Shown here piece by piece: positions 1 to 6,029 of a stretch of 6,062 nt of DNA; within the stretch, counting starts at the first letter, position 1, and each line of letters begins with the position of its first letter. Location of the stretch: assembly GCA_020851395.1 (NCBI GenBank), contig JADZCW010000159.1, positions 1-6,062 of the forward strand, given 5' to 3'. A program made the position numbers and the translations under genes. The notes under the pieces were generated by a model. The model worked only from the letters and a program-made list of their open reading frames with translations. It ran no database searches and had not been told where the DNA came from. The stretch is from Phycisphaeraceae bacterium. Lineage in GTDB: Bacteria; Planctomycetota; Phycisphaerae; Phycisphaerales; Phycisphaeraceae.

Positions 1-90
1 GACGTCGACCTGATCGAGAAGGAGGCCGTGACCAACCCGTTCCGACGCAAGCACATCATGGACAACCACGAGGTGGTCTATGCGTGCTGA
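1..90 (+). CDS. mntA: MntA-type nucleotidyltransferase antitoxin, 3' end only
   Basis: Only the last 29 codons and the TGA stop are present; the gene begins before the window. The visible tail contains VDLIEKEAV, then NPFRRKHIM, then EVVYAC. This pattern (acidic start, NPFRR, hydrophobic VVYA end) is typical of the C-terminus of minimal nucleotidyltransferases encoded next to HepT/DUF86 proteins. In characterised MntA-HepT modules (type VII toxin-antitoxin) the enzyme transfers AMP from ATP to a tyrosine of HepT and so neutralises it. The catalytic GSx10DxD region lies outside the window, so activity cannot be judged. The stop overlaps the start of the next gene by 11 bases, the usual arrangement for this pair. 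The call rests on the short tail plus its partner. Confidence 0.75.
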   Translation, partial: DVDLIEKEAVTNPFRRKHIMDNHEVVYAC

Positions 91-436
91 GGAACGCGAC
101 GCCGCCATGCTCCTGGACATGCTCGATGCCGCCGAGGCCGCGGTGAGTTTCGCACAAGGCAAACGCTTCGAGGACTATCGCCAGGACCCCATGCTGCGCT
201 CGGCGATCGAACGGCAGATCGAGATCATCGGCGAGGCCGCCCGCTACGTCTCGCCCTCGTTCAAGGCCCGCCACCCCGAAATCCCCTGGCAGGGCATGGT
301 CACGCAGCGGCACCTGCTGGCCCACGAGTACGACACCATCCGCCCCGACCGCATCTGGCACATCCTCCACGCCCACGCCCCCACGCTCATCCGCCAGCTC
401 AAACCTCTTGTCCCGGCCCACCCCGTTCTTGCCTGA
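80..436 (+). CDS. hepT: HepT-like (DUF86) toxin of an MntA/HepT module
   Basis: This is a complete 118-residue, mostly helical protein of normal HepT length. The family signature RX4HXY is intact as R77, H82 and Y84 in QRHLLAHEY. In HepT toxins the arginine and histidine form the HEPN-type ribonuclease site, and the tyrosine is the residue AMPylated by the cognate MntA. The segment IERQIEIIGEAARYVSP (residues 43-59) is also typical of DUF86. The ATG at 80 is preceded by a GAGG-type ribosome binding site (70-73) inside the end of mntA, and the 11-base overlap supports translational coupling. By homology it would cleave RNA in the cytoplasm when not modified. A stop precedes the topoisomerase gene by 24 bases on the same strand, so the two could share a transcript. 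Function is inferred from motif and context. Confidence 0.88.
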   Translation: MRAEERDAAMLLDMLDAAEAAVSFAQGKRFEDYRQDPMLRSAIERQIEIIGEAARYVSPSFKARHPEIPWQGMVTQRHLLAHEYDTIRPDRIWHILHAHAPTLIRQLKPLVPAHPVLA

Positions 437-460
437 TCCCCAACACCCAGCGATCCACCC

Positions 461-2365
461 ATGACCGCAACCTATACAGCCAAAGACATCACGGTCCTCG
501 AGGGCCTCGAGCCCGTCCGCAAGCGCCCCGGCATGTACATCGGCGGCGTCGGCACGGCCGGCCTGCACCACCTGGTCTGGGAGATCCTCGACAATGCCAT
601 CGACGAGGCCATGAACGGCCACGCTGACCTGATCACCCTGACCCTCCATGAGGACGGCACCAGCGTCACCGTCGAGGACAACGGCCGCGGCATCCCCGTC
701 GACATCCATCCCAAGCACAAAAAATCCGCCCTGGAGATCATCCTCTGCACCCTCCACGCGGGTGGAAAGTTCGAACAGGGCAACTACAAGACCTCCGGCG
801 GCCTGCACGGCGTCGGCGCCAGCGTCGTCAACGCCCTGTCCAAGGACCTCGTTGCCACCATCAAGCGCGACGGCCACGAGTGGCGCATGGCCTTTAAGGC
901 CGGCAAGCCCCAGGGCTCGCTCAAGAAAGTCGGCCCCGCGCGCGGCTCGGGCAGCACCATCTTCTTCCATCCCGATCCGACCATCTTCCCTAAGATCGAG
1001 TTCGACCCCACCCTCATCCGCACGCGCCTCGAGGTTGCCAGCTTCATCCACAAGAGCCTCCGCGTCGTCTTCGACGACCAGGTCACCAAGCAGAAGACCC
1101 TCTTCCAGAACGAGAACGGCCTGGAGGACTACCTAAAAAAAATCCTCGCCGAGCGCTCCGCCAAGCTCGTGCACGAGCAGCCCTTCGTCCTGGAAAAAGA
1201 CAACGGCTGCAAGGCCCAGGTCGTGCTCCAGTGGACCGAATCCACCGACGAGCACCTGCGCAGCTACGTCAACGGCATCCCCACCGGCTCCGGCGGCTCA
1301 CACGAGGCCGGCCTGCGCTCCGGCGTCGTCAAGGCCGTCCGCAACTACATCGAGACCCACGAGCTGACCCCGCGCGGCGTAACCCTCTCGGCCGAGGACA
1401 TCCGCGAGGGCCTGACCGGCGTCCTGAGCATCTTCATCGCCGACCCGCAGTTCCAGGGCCAGACCAAGGACCGCCTGAACAACCCCGAGCTCACCGCCGT
1501 CGTCGACGGCTACGTCCGCCCGGGGCTCGAGCACTGGCTCAACCACAATCGCTCGATGGCGGAGGCCATTGTCGCCCGCATCATCCTCGCCGCCCGCGCC
1601 CGCGAAGCCTCCCGCGCCGCCTCGGCTGAGGTCACCCGCAAGACCGCCACCACCGGCCGGATGAATCTCCCCGGCAAGCTCAGCGACTGCTCGACCAGCG
1701 GGGCCCCCGGCAGCGAACTCTTCATCGTCGAAGGCGACTCCGCCGGCGGCTCAGCCAAGCAGGGCCGCGACCGCAAGTTCCAGGCTATCCTGCCCCTGCG
1801 CGGCAAGGTGCTGAACACCGAAGGCATGGGCCTGACCAAGCTCTTGGAGAACAAGGAGATCACCGACATCGCCACCGCCCTGGGCTGCGGCCTGGGCAAG
1901 AACCTCCAGCTCGACAAACTCCGCTACGAGAAGGTCATCCTCCTGGCCGACGCCGACTCCGACGGCCACCACATCACCACGCTGCTCTTAACGTTCTTCT
2001 ACCGCCACATGCCGGACCTGATCCGCGAGGGCCACGTCTTCCTCGCCCAGCCGCCGCTGTACCGCATTGACCTGGGCAAGCAGACCTTCTGGGCCCTGGA
2101 CGACCCCGACCGCGATCGCATCCTCAAGCAAAATCCCGGCCGGGCCAAGCCCGAGATCACCCGCTTCAAGGGTCTAGGCGAGATGATGCCCAAGGTGCTC
2201 TGGGAGACCACGCTCAACCCCAAGACCCGCCGGCTGCTCCGCGTGGAGATCGACGACGCCCTGACCACGGACAAGGTGATTTCCGAGCTGATGGGCAAGG
2301 ACCCCTCGGCCCGCTTCCGCTTCATCATGGACCGCGCGGAAGAGGCGAGCGAACTGGACGTGTAA
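461..2365 (+). CDS. parE: Type IIA topoisomerase subunit B (ParE/GyrB family)
   Basis: This is a complete 634-residue ATPase/TOPRIM subunit. It pairs with a ParC/GyrA subunit to pass one DNA duplex through another using ATP. Domains in order: GHKL ATPase about 1-220, with the general base E41, N45 and D73 (DNGRGIP) and the glycine-rich GGLHGVGAS lid at 113-121; transducer about 220-395, with the QTK loop (Q334, K336); TOPRIM about 418-530, with E424 and the metal-binding D497, D499 and D501; and a C-terminal tail with RFKGLGEMMP at 568-577. The length lacks the insertion of the long proteobacterial GyrB. GEMMP and QTKDRLNNPE favour ParE, but GyrB versus ParE cannot be settled without the partner. 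The fourth residue of the DADxDG motif is serine, not the usual valine, which should not affect the metal ligands. The ATG at 461 sits 20 residues before RKRPGMYIGG, as expected, but no Shine-Dalgarno sequence precedes it. Confidence 0.95.
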   Translation: MTATYTAKDITVLEGLEPVRKRPGMYIGGVGTAGLHHLVWEILDNAIDEAMNGHADLITLTLHEDGTSVTVEDNGRGIPVDIHPKHKKSALEIILCTLHAGGKFEQGNYKTSGGLHGVGASVVNALSKDLVATIKRDGHEWRMAFKAGKPQGSLKKVGPARGSGSTIFFHPDPTIFPKIEFDPTLIRTRLEVASFIHKSLRVVFDDQVTKQKTLFQNENGLEDYLKKILAERSAKLVHEQPFVLEKDNGCKAQVVLQWTESTDEHLRSYVNGIPTGSGGSHEAGLRSGVVKAVRNYIETHELTPRGVTLSAEDIREGLTGVLSIFIADPQFQGQTKDRLNNPELTAVVDGYVRPGLEHWLNHNRSMAEAIVARIILAARAREASRAASAEVTRKTATTGRMNLPGKLSDCSTSGAPGSELFIVEGDSAGGSAKQGRDRKFQAILPLRGKVLNTEGMGLTKLLENKEITDIATALGCGLGKNLQLDKLRYEKVILLADADSDGHHITTLLLTFFYRHMPDLIREGHVFLAQPPLYRIDLGKQTFWALDDPDRDRILKQNPGRAKPEITRFKGLGEMMPKVLWETTLNPKTRRLLRVEIDDALTTDKVISELMGKDPSARFRFIMDRAEEASELDV

Positions 2366-2373
2366 ATCTGGCA

Positions 2374-2398
2374 ACGAGCCACGAGCGTGAGCGAGTGG
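2374..2398 (+). repeat. Hairpin repeat element, copy 1 (after parE)
   Basis: This 25-base element starts 8 bases after the parE stop. It folds as CCAC / GA / GC / loop GTGA / GC / GA / GTGG (2379-2398). The two GA steps face each other within a CGAG/CGAG context, the classic tandem sheared G-A mismatch, and the loop fits the GNRA consensus. Bases 2376-2378 (GAG) can pair with 2399-2401 (TTC), giving a seven-pair outer stem that includes one G-U. No U-tract follows, so it does not look like a standard intrinsic terminator. It matches copy 2 at 20 of 25 positions. Similar extragenic hairpins are, from memory and unchecked, common in planctomycete genomes. Possible roles are transcript end formation, 3' end stabilisation, or a REP-like mobile repeat. 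Confidence 0.7.
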
Positions 2399-2432
2399 TT
2401 CCCGTCAATCGTCCTATTCAAACCAACAATAC

Positions 2433-2457
2433 CCGCTTGCTGACGCGCGCGGCTCGT
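2433..2457 (-). repeat. Hairpin repeat element, copy 2 (after the HD-GYP gene)
   Basis: This is the same element in opposite orientation, lying 28 bases past the stop of the minus-strand HD-GYP gene and pointing with its transcription. Read on the minus strand it begins ACGAGCC like copy 1 and folds as CCGC / GC / GC / loop GTCA / GC / AA / GCGG. Against copy 1 the stem pair A-T has become G-C on both sides. The internal loop has changed from GA/GA to GC/AA and the loop from GTGA to GTCA. It is less ideal than copy 1, because the loop is no longer GNRA and the outer GAG pairs do not form. The two copies could also pair with each other through ACGAGCC/GGCTCGT. Confidence 0.62.
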
Positions 2458-2485
2458 CATGTCACATCATCGCCGCACTATGCGT

Positions 2486-4123
2486 TCAACCTGTCTTGCG
2501 GACGCGTTCCTGTGCCTGGTGCTTCTCGATGAGCTGGTAGTAACCCGTGAAGTCCAGCCCCATGAAGACCTCGGTCAGGTCGGGGTCGAACTGCGTGGCC
2601 GAGCAGCGATGGATCTCGCGCAGGACCTGGTCGTGCGTCATCGAGGGTCGATAGGAGCGGTTCGAGCTCATCGCGTCGAAGGAATCGGCAAGGGCGATGA
2701 TCCGGCCCAGAAGCGGGATGTGCTGGCCCTTGAACCCCCGCGGGTAGCCCAGGCCGTCCCACCGCTCGTGGTGGTAGAGCACGCCCGGGATCAGGTCCTT
2801 CATCTGCGGGATGTCCTGGATGATCCGGGCGCCGATCTCCGGGTGGAGCTTGATCAGGCGGAATTCCTCGTCGCTGAGCGTGCCGGGCTTGCACAGGACG
2901 TGCTCGGGCACGCCGATCTTGCCCACGTCGTGGACCAGGGCCGCGAGGTAAGCCCGCTCGGTCGTGTTCTCGTCCAGCCCGGCCGCACGGGCCAGCGCGC
3001 GGGTGAGGAACGCCACGCGTTCGGAGTGGCCGTGGGTGTAGCTGTCCTTGGCGTCGATGGCGCTGGTCAGGGCGTGCAGCGTGCCCATGAACATCGACTG
3101 CATGTCGCCAAACAGCATGAAGTTCTCGAGGAAGATGACCAGGCTCGACGCCAGGGCGTCGCAGAGCTTGGCGTCGGTCGAGCCGATGTGCGAGCCGTCG
3201 GCCTTGTCCGCCCCGAGCAGCACGCCCATGGGCCGGCCGTCGCGTTCCAGGCGGATCACGAGCATCTCCCGGGCCAGGTCCGCCAGCCCCGGGATCTCCG
3301 CGGCGTGGGTGTCCTCGATGATCGGACGATGGGCCGCCGCGGGACGTTCGAGGAACCGCCGGCCGACCTCGTGCAGCCGGGACGCCGGGCAGGGGGACGT
3401 GCCGGCCTGGAACACCTTCCCGGCCAGCATGCCCAAGCGCGGCTCATGGTCCACCAGGCACAACGCCAGCCAGCGCAGCCCCACCACCGCCAGAAGCTCC
3501 GCGCAGGCGTTCTCGAAGAACGCCCCGGGCTGCTGGTTGACGGTCATGTTCGAGCTGAACTTGTAGACGAGGCTCAGCTCCTCGTAGGAGTCGCCGAGCT
3601 GCTGGCTGAGCGTCTGGATCTCCCCGCAGCGGCGGACGACTTCCAGGGCGTCCTGCTGCATCCAGCCGAGCAGGGACGCCAGACGTTCGACCTCCCGATC
3701 GGAGGGCAGGCCTAGCTCAGCCGCCTCGCTGACGATGGCGCGGGAGTCGAGTCCCTGGCTGGTGCAGGCGAGGATCAGGTGTTCGCCGTGCAGGAGCGTG
3801 TCGCTCAGCAGCAGGGCCAGCAGTGGCCAGCCCTGGCGCTGCGGGCTCTCGCGGCGTCGGCTTGTGTGCAGGGCGACGACCGACGTCCCGGGCCAGAACT
3901 CCACCCGCCGCCCGGACTCGTGACGGAGCGTGCCGGACGCCTGGGTCAGGGCCGTCTGGAACTGCGGGGACTGGACGATCACCTCTTCGAGACGACCGGC
4001 CGACCCGTGCAGCCTCGGCCGCCCCTGGCCGTCCACCATCACGACCGCCACGCGCAACCGCTCGAGCCGTTCGAGCAAGCGGCCGGTCGACTGATCCGGG
4101 GCCAGGAGAGTCGTTTGGTTCAC
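2486..4123 (-). CDS. GAF-HD-GYP protein, predicted cyclic di-GMP phosphodiesterase
   Basis: This is a complete 545-residue protein. The C-terminal HD-GYP domain (about 345-535) has all expected motifs: GHSERV with H366, the HD pair H398-D399 in HDVGKIG, H427 in KLHPE, HH at 451-452 followed by the GYP triad 459-461, and D480 in LADSFDA. These match the metal ligands of enzymes that hydrolyse cyclic di-GMP, so it is probably active. The position equivalent to the third-metal glutamate of trinuclear enzymes appears to be Y362, suggesting a two-metal site. Residues about 195-335 look like a GAF sensor, preceded by a probable coiled coil (about 160-190, EIQTLSQQLGDSYEELSLVY). Residues 1-140 form an unassigned, possibly PAS-like region. 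No signal peptide or membrane segment is seen, so it is cytoplasmic. The GTG start overlaps the stop of the receiver gene in GTGA, indicating translational coupling. Confidence 0.92.
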   Translation of the reverse strand: MNQTTLLAPDQSTGRLLERLERLRVAVVMVDGQGRPRLHGSAGRLEEVIVQSPQFQTALTQASGTLRHESGRRVEFWPGTSVVALHTSRRRESPQRQGWPLLALLLSDTLLHGEHLILACTSQGLDSRAIVSEAAELGLPSDREVERLASLLGWMQQDALEVVRRCGEIQTLSQQLGDSYEELSLVYKFSSNMTVNQQPGAFFENACAELLAVVGLRWLALCLVDHEPRLGMLAGKVFQAGTSPCPASRLHEVGRRFLERPAAAHRPIIEDTHAAEIPGLADLAREMLVIRLERDGRPMGVLLGADKADGSHIGSTDAKLCDALASSLVIFLENFMLFGDMQSMFMGTLHALTSAIDAKDSYTHGHSERVAFLTRALARAAGLDENTTERAYLAALVHDVGKIGVPEHVLCKPGTLSDEEFRLIKLHPEIGARIIQDIPQMKDLIPGVLYHHERWDGLGYPRGFKGQHIPLLGRIIALADSFDAMSSNRSYRPSMTHDQVLREIHRCSATQFDPDLTEVFMGLDFTGYYQLIEKHQAQERVRKTG

Positions 4124-4533
4124 GGATGTCCACAGACCTCTTGTTTGTTCTCCGGCACACCGGTCAATTCGCGCACACGTGAAAGAATCTCGCTGGGCGA
4201 GAAGGGCTTGTTGATCACCCCCCGCACGCGCGTGCCGTTCAGGTCGCTCTCACGCAGCCCCATGCCCCGGGCCGTCAGCAGCAGGGCCGGCATGCGACGC
4301 GTCGGGTCCAATTCGTCCAGGCGACGGCACAGCTCCAGCCCGCCGAAGCCCGGCATCTGAAGATCAGAAATCAGCAACTGCGGGGCATGTTGGGAGAACA
4401 TCTCCAACGCCGACGCGCCGTCCTCCGCCGTGATGACGTCATACCCCGCCCGGGTCAGACGCAGCAACAACACATGAAGGATGTGCGTCTCGTCGTCGGC
4501 GATCAGGATCAGAGGACGTGAACGTTCTGTCAT
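4120..4533 (-). CDS. Single-domain response regulator (CheY-like receiver)
   Basis: This is a 137-residue protein that is almost entirely one REC domain. The acidic pocket D13-D14 (IADDE), the phosphoacceptor D57 (SDLQMP), the switch threonine T87 (LLLTARG) and the conserved lysine K109 (NKPFSP) are all present, so it should accept phosphate from a histidine kinase. There is no DNA-binding or enzymatic output domain, only about 15 residues after the fold. The ATG at 4533 is chosen because it begins directly before the first beta strand and has GGGGAG ten bases upstream. A longer reading from a TTG at 4620 would add 29 unrelated residues. Its stop overlaps the HD-GYP start by four bases, so its likely output is that protein, as in RpfG, where REC and HD-GYP are fused. 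No kinase is in the window. Confidence 0.92.
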   Translation of the reverse strand: MTERSRPLILIADDETHILHVLLLRLTRAGYDVITAEDGASALEMFSQHAPQLLISDLQMPGFGGLELCRRLDELDPTRRMPALLLTARGMGLRESDLNGTRVRGVINKPFSPSEILSRVRELTGVPENKQEVCGHP

Positions 4534-4546
4534 GACGCACCGTCTC

Positions 4547-4573
4547 CCCGGCCCATAAAAATCGGGGGCCGGG
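4547..4573 (-). promoter_or_regulatory. GC-only hairpin in the leader of the response regulator
   Basis: CCCGGCCC (4547-4554 on the plus strand) and GGGCCGGG (4566-4573) form a perfect eight-pair, all G-C stem around an 11-base A/T-rich loop. In the minus-strand transcript the 3' arm ends inside the ribosome binding site GGGGAG (4544-4549), sharing three bases with it, only 13 bases before the start codon at 4533. Such a stem could reduce ribosome access to the receiver gene and, through coupling, to the HD-GYP gene. The hairpin is seen in the sequence; regulation is inferred. Confidence 0.5.
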
Positions 4574-4631
4574 CCATGACGCGGAGCCCGCGAAAACGCC
4601 CGGGAAACACCGCGTCGCAACCTTTCCTACC

Positions 4632-4659
4632 CAGTTTTCTCGGCAGTTTTCGCGCGAAA
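4632..4659. promoter_or_regulatory. Direct repeat plus palindrome, possible operator
   Basis: CAGTTTTC occurs twice with a 12-base period (4632-4639 and 4644-4651). The second copy runs into the perfect 12-base palindrome TTTCGCGCGAAA (4648-4659). It lies about 100-125 bases upstream of the response regulator start, in the only long gap on the minus strand. The position suits a protein-binding site, but no known operator is recognised and no convincing promoter could be placed beside it. Confidence 0.3.
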
Positions 4660-4718
4660 CGTGAACACGAGTCCTCGCTTAGGCTTGACAAATCCGGGCC
4701 ATATCCCTCACGACCGGA

Positions 4719-4735
4719 ACGCCGAGAAACGGCGT
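4719..4735 (-). terminator. Weak hairpin after the TPR gene
   Basis: ACGCCG and CGGCGT form a six-pair stem with a five-base loop, 22 bases past the stop of the TPR lipoprotein gene. The next bases also form the short palindrome CGGCGTCGCCG (4730-4740), which would compete with it. There is no T-run after the stem on the minus strand, so it is at best a weak or factor-dependent terminator. Confidence 0.3.
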
Positions 4736-4757
4736 CGCCGACGGGCAGGAACGCCTG

Positions 4758-5957
4758 TTACTCTCGGACCTGGGCCAGCAGTTTCTTGGCCCGATCGTTA
4801 TTCGGATCACGCTCGAGCACCTGCTGATAGACCTTGGCGGCCTGGTCCTTGCGACCGGCCTCCTCCAGGGCGGCCCCCCACAGGAGCATGGACCCCACGT
4901 TGTCGGGCCTGGCCTTGGACGCCTTCTCGAACATGCCGGCCGCCTGGTCGGGTTTGTGCTGCTTGCGCAGGGCCAGACCGGCCATCAGATAACCCTCGGA
5001 CCGCTGGGGGGCCAGACGCATCACCCGCTCAGCCGCCAGCAGTGTCGCCGAGGCATCGCCGCTGGCCCAGCTTGTCTCGCCCAGGCCGACCCAGGCCTCA
5101 ACGTCCTCGGGGTCGTTCCGACGCTGCTGCAGGTAGATCGCCCTGGCGTCGTCGATCCGGCCGACGCTCAGGTACGTCTTGGCCAGCAGGCGGGCGATGT
5201 CCTTGCGGTCCTTGTACTCGGGAAGCACGATGAGCTGGCGCAGCGTGGCGGCGGCCTCGTCGAACTGGCCGGCGTCGATCTGGGCCAGCGCCATGTCCTC
5301 GGCCACGGCGTGGTTGTCGGGATCGAGGATCAGGGCCTTCTGGAAGTAATCGATGGCCTTGAGCGGCCGGCCGGCGATCTGGTGGATCCGGCCGATCGCC
5401 ACGCGCAGCGAGGCGTTCTGATCGAAGTAGACGAGCTTGCCCTCGAGGAGCTTGAGCGCCTCGTCGGGCCTGCCGTCGGCCACCCGCATCTCGCCGACGG
5501 CCATCAGGTAGGAGACATTGTCCGGCTCGAGGTCGAAGGCCTTGCGGTACTCAACCTCGGCCCGCGCGTACTCCTGCCAGCGCTGGAGCACGATGCCCTG
5601 GTAGTAGTGCGGCTGCGGGGCCTTGCCGTCGAGGTCGACCGACTGCTCGAAGAAGTGATACGCCCGCTCGAGCTGCCCGCGTTCGATGCTGATCCTCCCG
5701 GCCAGCACGTACAGCTTGGCGTTCTTGGGGTCCTGGGCCAGGGCGTTGGTGACGGTCTTCTCGGCCAGCTCCAGGTCGCCCGTGTCGAACTGCTGCTGGG
5801 CCATCTGAAGGGCCATGGTCGATCGCATCTGCCGCCATCGCACCTCGGCGCCGCTGACCACCTGCTTCTTCGTGCTCGGACCGCAGCCGGACAGGAGCCC
5901 GGCCGCAAGCGTCGCCGAGATCAACCCCGCACACACCAGCCTGGACTTGATACGCAT
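4758..5957 (-). CDS. TPR-repeat lipoprotein
   Basis: This is a complete 399-residue protein with a lipoprotein signal: basic MRIKSR, a hydrophobic stretch, then lipobox LLSGC with the lipidated cysteine at C25. From about residue 47 to the end it is built of roughly nine or ten tetratricopeptide repeats, with recognisable units near 80-113, 116-147, 183-214, 253-284, 287-318, 321-352 and 355-386. Several end in the usual D/P/N turn (LDPDN, RDPNN). TPR arrays are protein-binding scaffolds, and the signal places this one at a membrane facing the periplasm or cell surface. The partner cannot be named. The ATG at 5957 is preferred because AAGG precedes it closely and the signal peptide starts there. 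An in-frame start at 5990 would add 11 polar residues before the signal and would lie in the upstream hairpin. Confidence 0.88.
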   Translation of the reverse strand: MRIKSRLVCAGLISATLAAGLLSGCGPSTKKQVVSGAEVRWRQMRSTMALQMAQQQFDTGDLELAEKTVTNALAQDPKNAKLYVLAGRISIERGQLERAYHFFEQSVDLDGKAPQPHYYQGIVLQRWQEYARAEVEYRKAFDLEPDNVSYLMAVGEMRVADGRPDEALKLLEGKLVYFDQNASLRVAIGRIHQIAGRPLKAIDYFQKALILDPDNHAVAEDMALAQIDAGQFDEAAATLRQLIVLPEYKDRKDIARLLAKTYLSVGRIDDARAIYLQQRRNDPEDVEAWVGLGETSWASGDASATLLAAERVMRLAPQRSEGYLMAGLALRKQHKPDQAAGMFEKASKARPDNVGSMLLWGAALEEAGRKDQAAKVYQQVLERDPNNDRAKKLLAQVRE

Positions 5958-5989
5958 GACCTTGCCTCGCTCACTGGATGAAAAGGACA

Positions 5990-6011
5990 AACGGGCCGTC
6001 GGCGGCCCGTT
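5990..6011 (-). terminator. Strong hairpin, likely terminator of the upstream gene
   Basis: AACGGGCC (5990-5997) and GGCCCGTT (6004-6011) form a perfect eight-pair stem around a six-base loop. On the minus strand the stem is followed by TTTGTCCTTTTC, a broken pyrimidine-rich tract, and it begins 18 bases after the TAA of the preceding reading frame. This fits an intrinsic terminator of that gene. Only 32 bases separate it from the TPR start, so it could instead attenuate readthrough into the TPR gene. Confidence 0.6.
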
Positions 6012-6029
6012 GTGTCGTGTTGGGTTGGT

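Noticed and set aside
56..1051. Minus-strand open frame of 331 codons opposite hepT and parE
   Set aside because: It spans two well-supported genes on the other strand and reads as glycine/aspartate/valine-rich antisense.
1956..1973. DADSDG instead of DADVDG in the TOPRIM domain as a possible inactivating change
   Set aside because: All three aspartates are kept; only the non-ligand position differs, and I recall DADSDGHHI as a normal variant in this subfamily.
2459..3715. Long plus-strand open frame of 418 codons opposite the HD-GYP gene
   Set aside because: It is a mirror of the HD-GYP gene in high-GC DNA: rich in V, L, R, A and G, no recognisable domain, and the opposite strand encodes a complete enzyme with all catalytic motifs.
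4685..4690. TTGACA, a perfect -35 hexamer on the plus strand
   Set aside because: No -10-like hexamer lies 16-18 bases downstream (TCACGA at 17) and no plus-strand gene follows.
4686..4701. Minus-strand TGGCCCG-N4-TGTCA, resembling a sigma-54 promoter
   Set aside because: The invariant GC of the -12 element is missing, so the match is partial and probably chance.
4576..4827. Plus-strand open frame of 83 codons across the gap between the receiver and TPR genes
   Set aside because: It runs into the antisense of the TPR gene, has no ribosome binding site or recognisable features, and its composition fits noncoding GC-rich DNA.
5966..5974. Minus-strand GTGAGCGAG, matching the loop and right arm of the hairpin repeat
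   Set aside because: The left arm is absent and nothing nearby folds with it; nine bases are too few to call a third copy.
4956..5981. Long plus-strand open frame of 341 codons opposite the TPR gene
   Set aside because: Composition is a low-complexity mirror of the TPR repeats and it has no domain; the minus strand has a signal peptide, lipobox and TPR array.
5958..5990. Longer TPR protein starting at 5990
   Set aside because: It would put 11 polar residues before a normal lipoprotein signal peptide and begin inside the terminator-like stem; the start at 5957 has a close AAGG.
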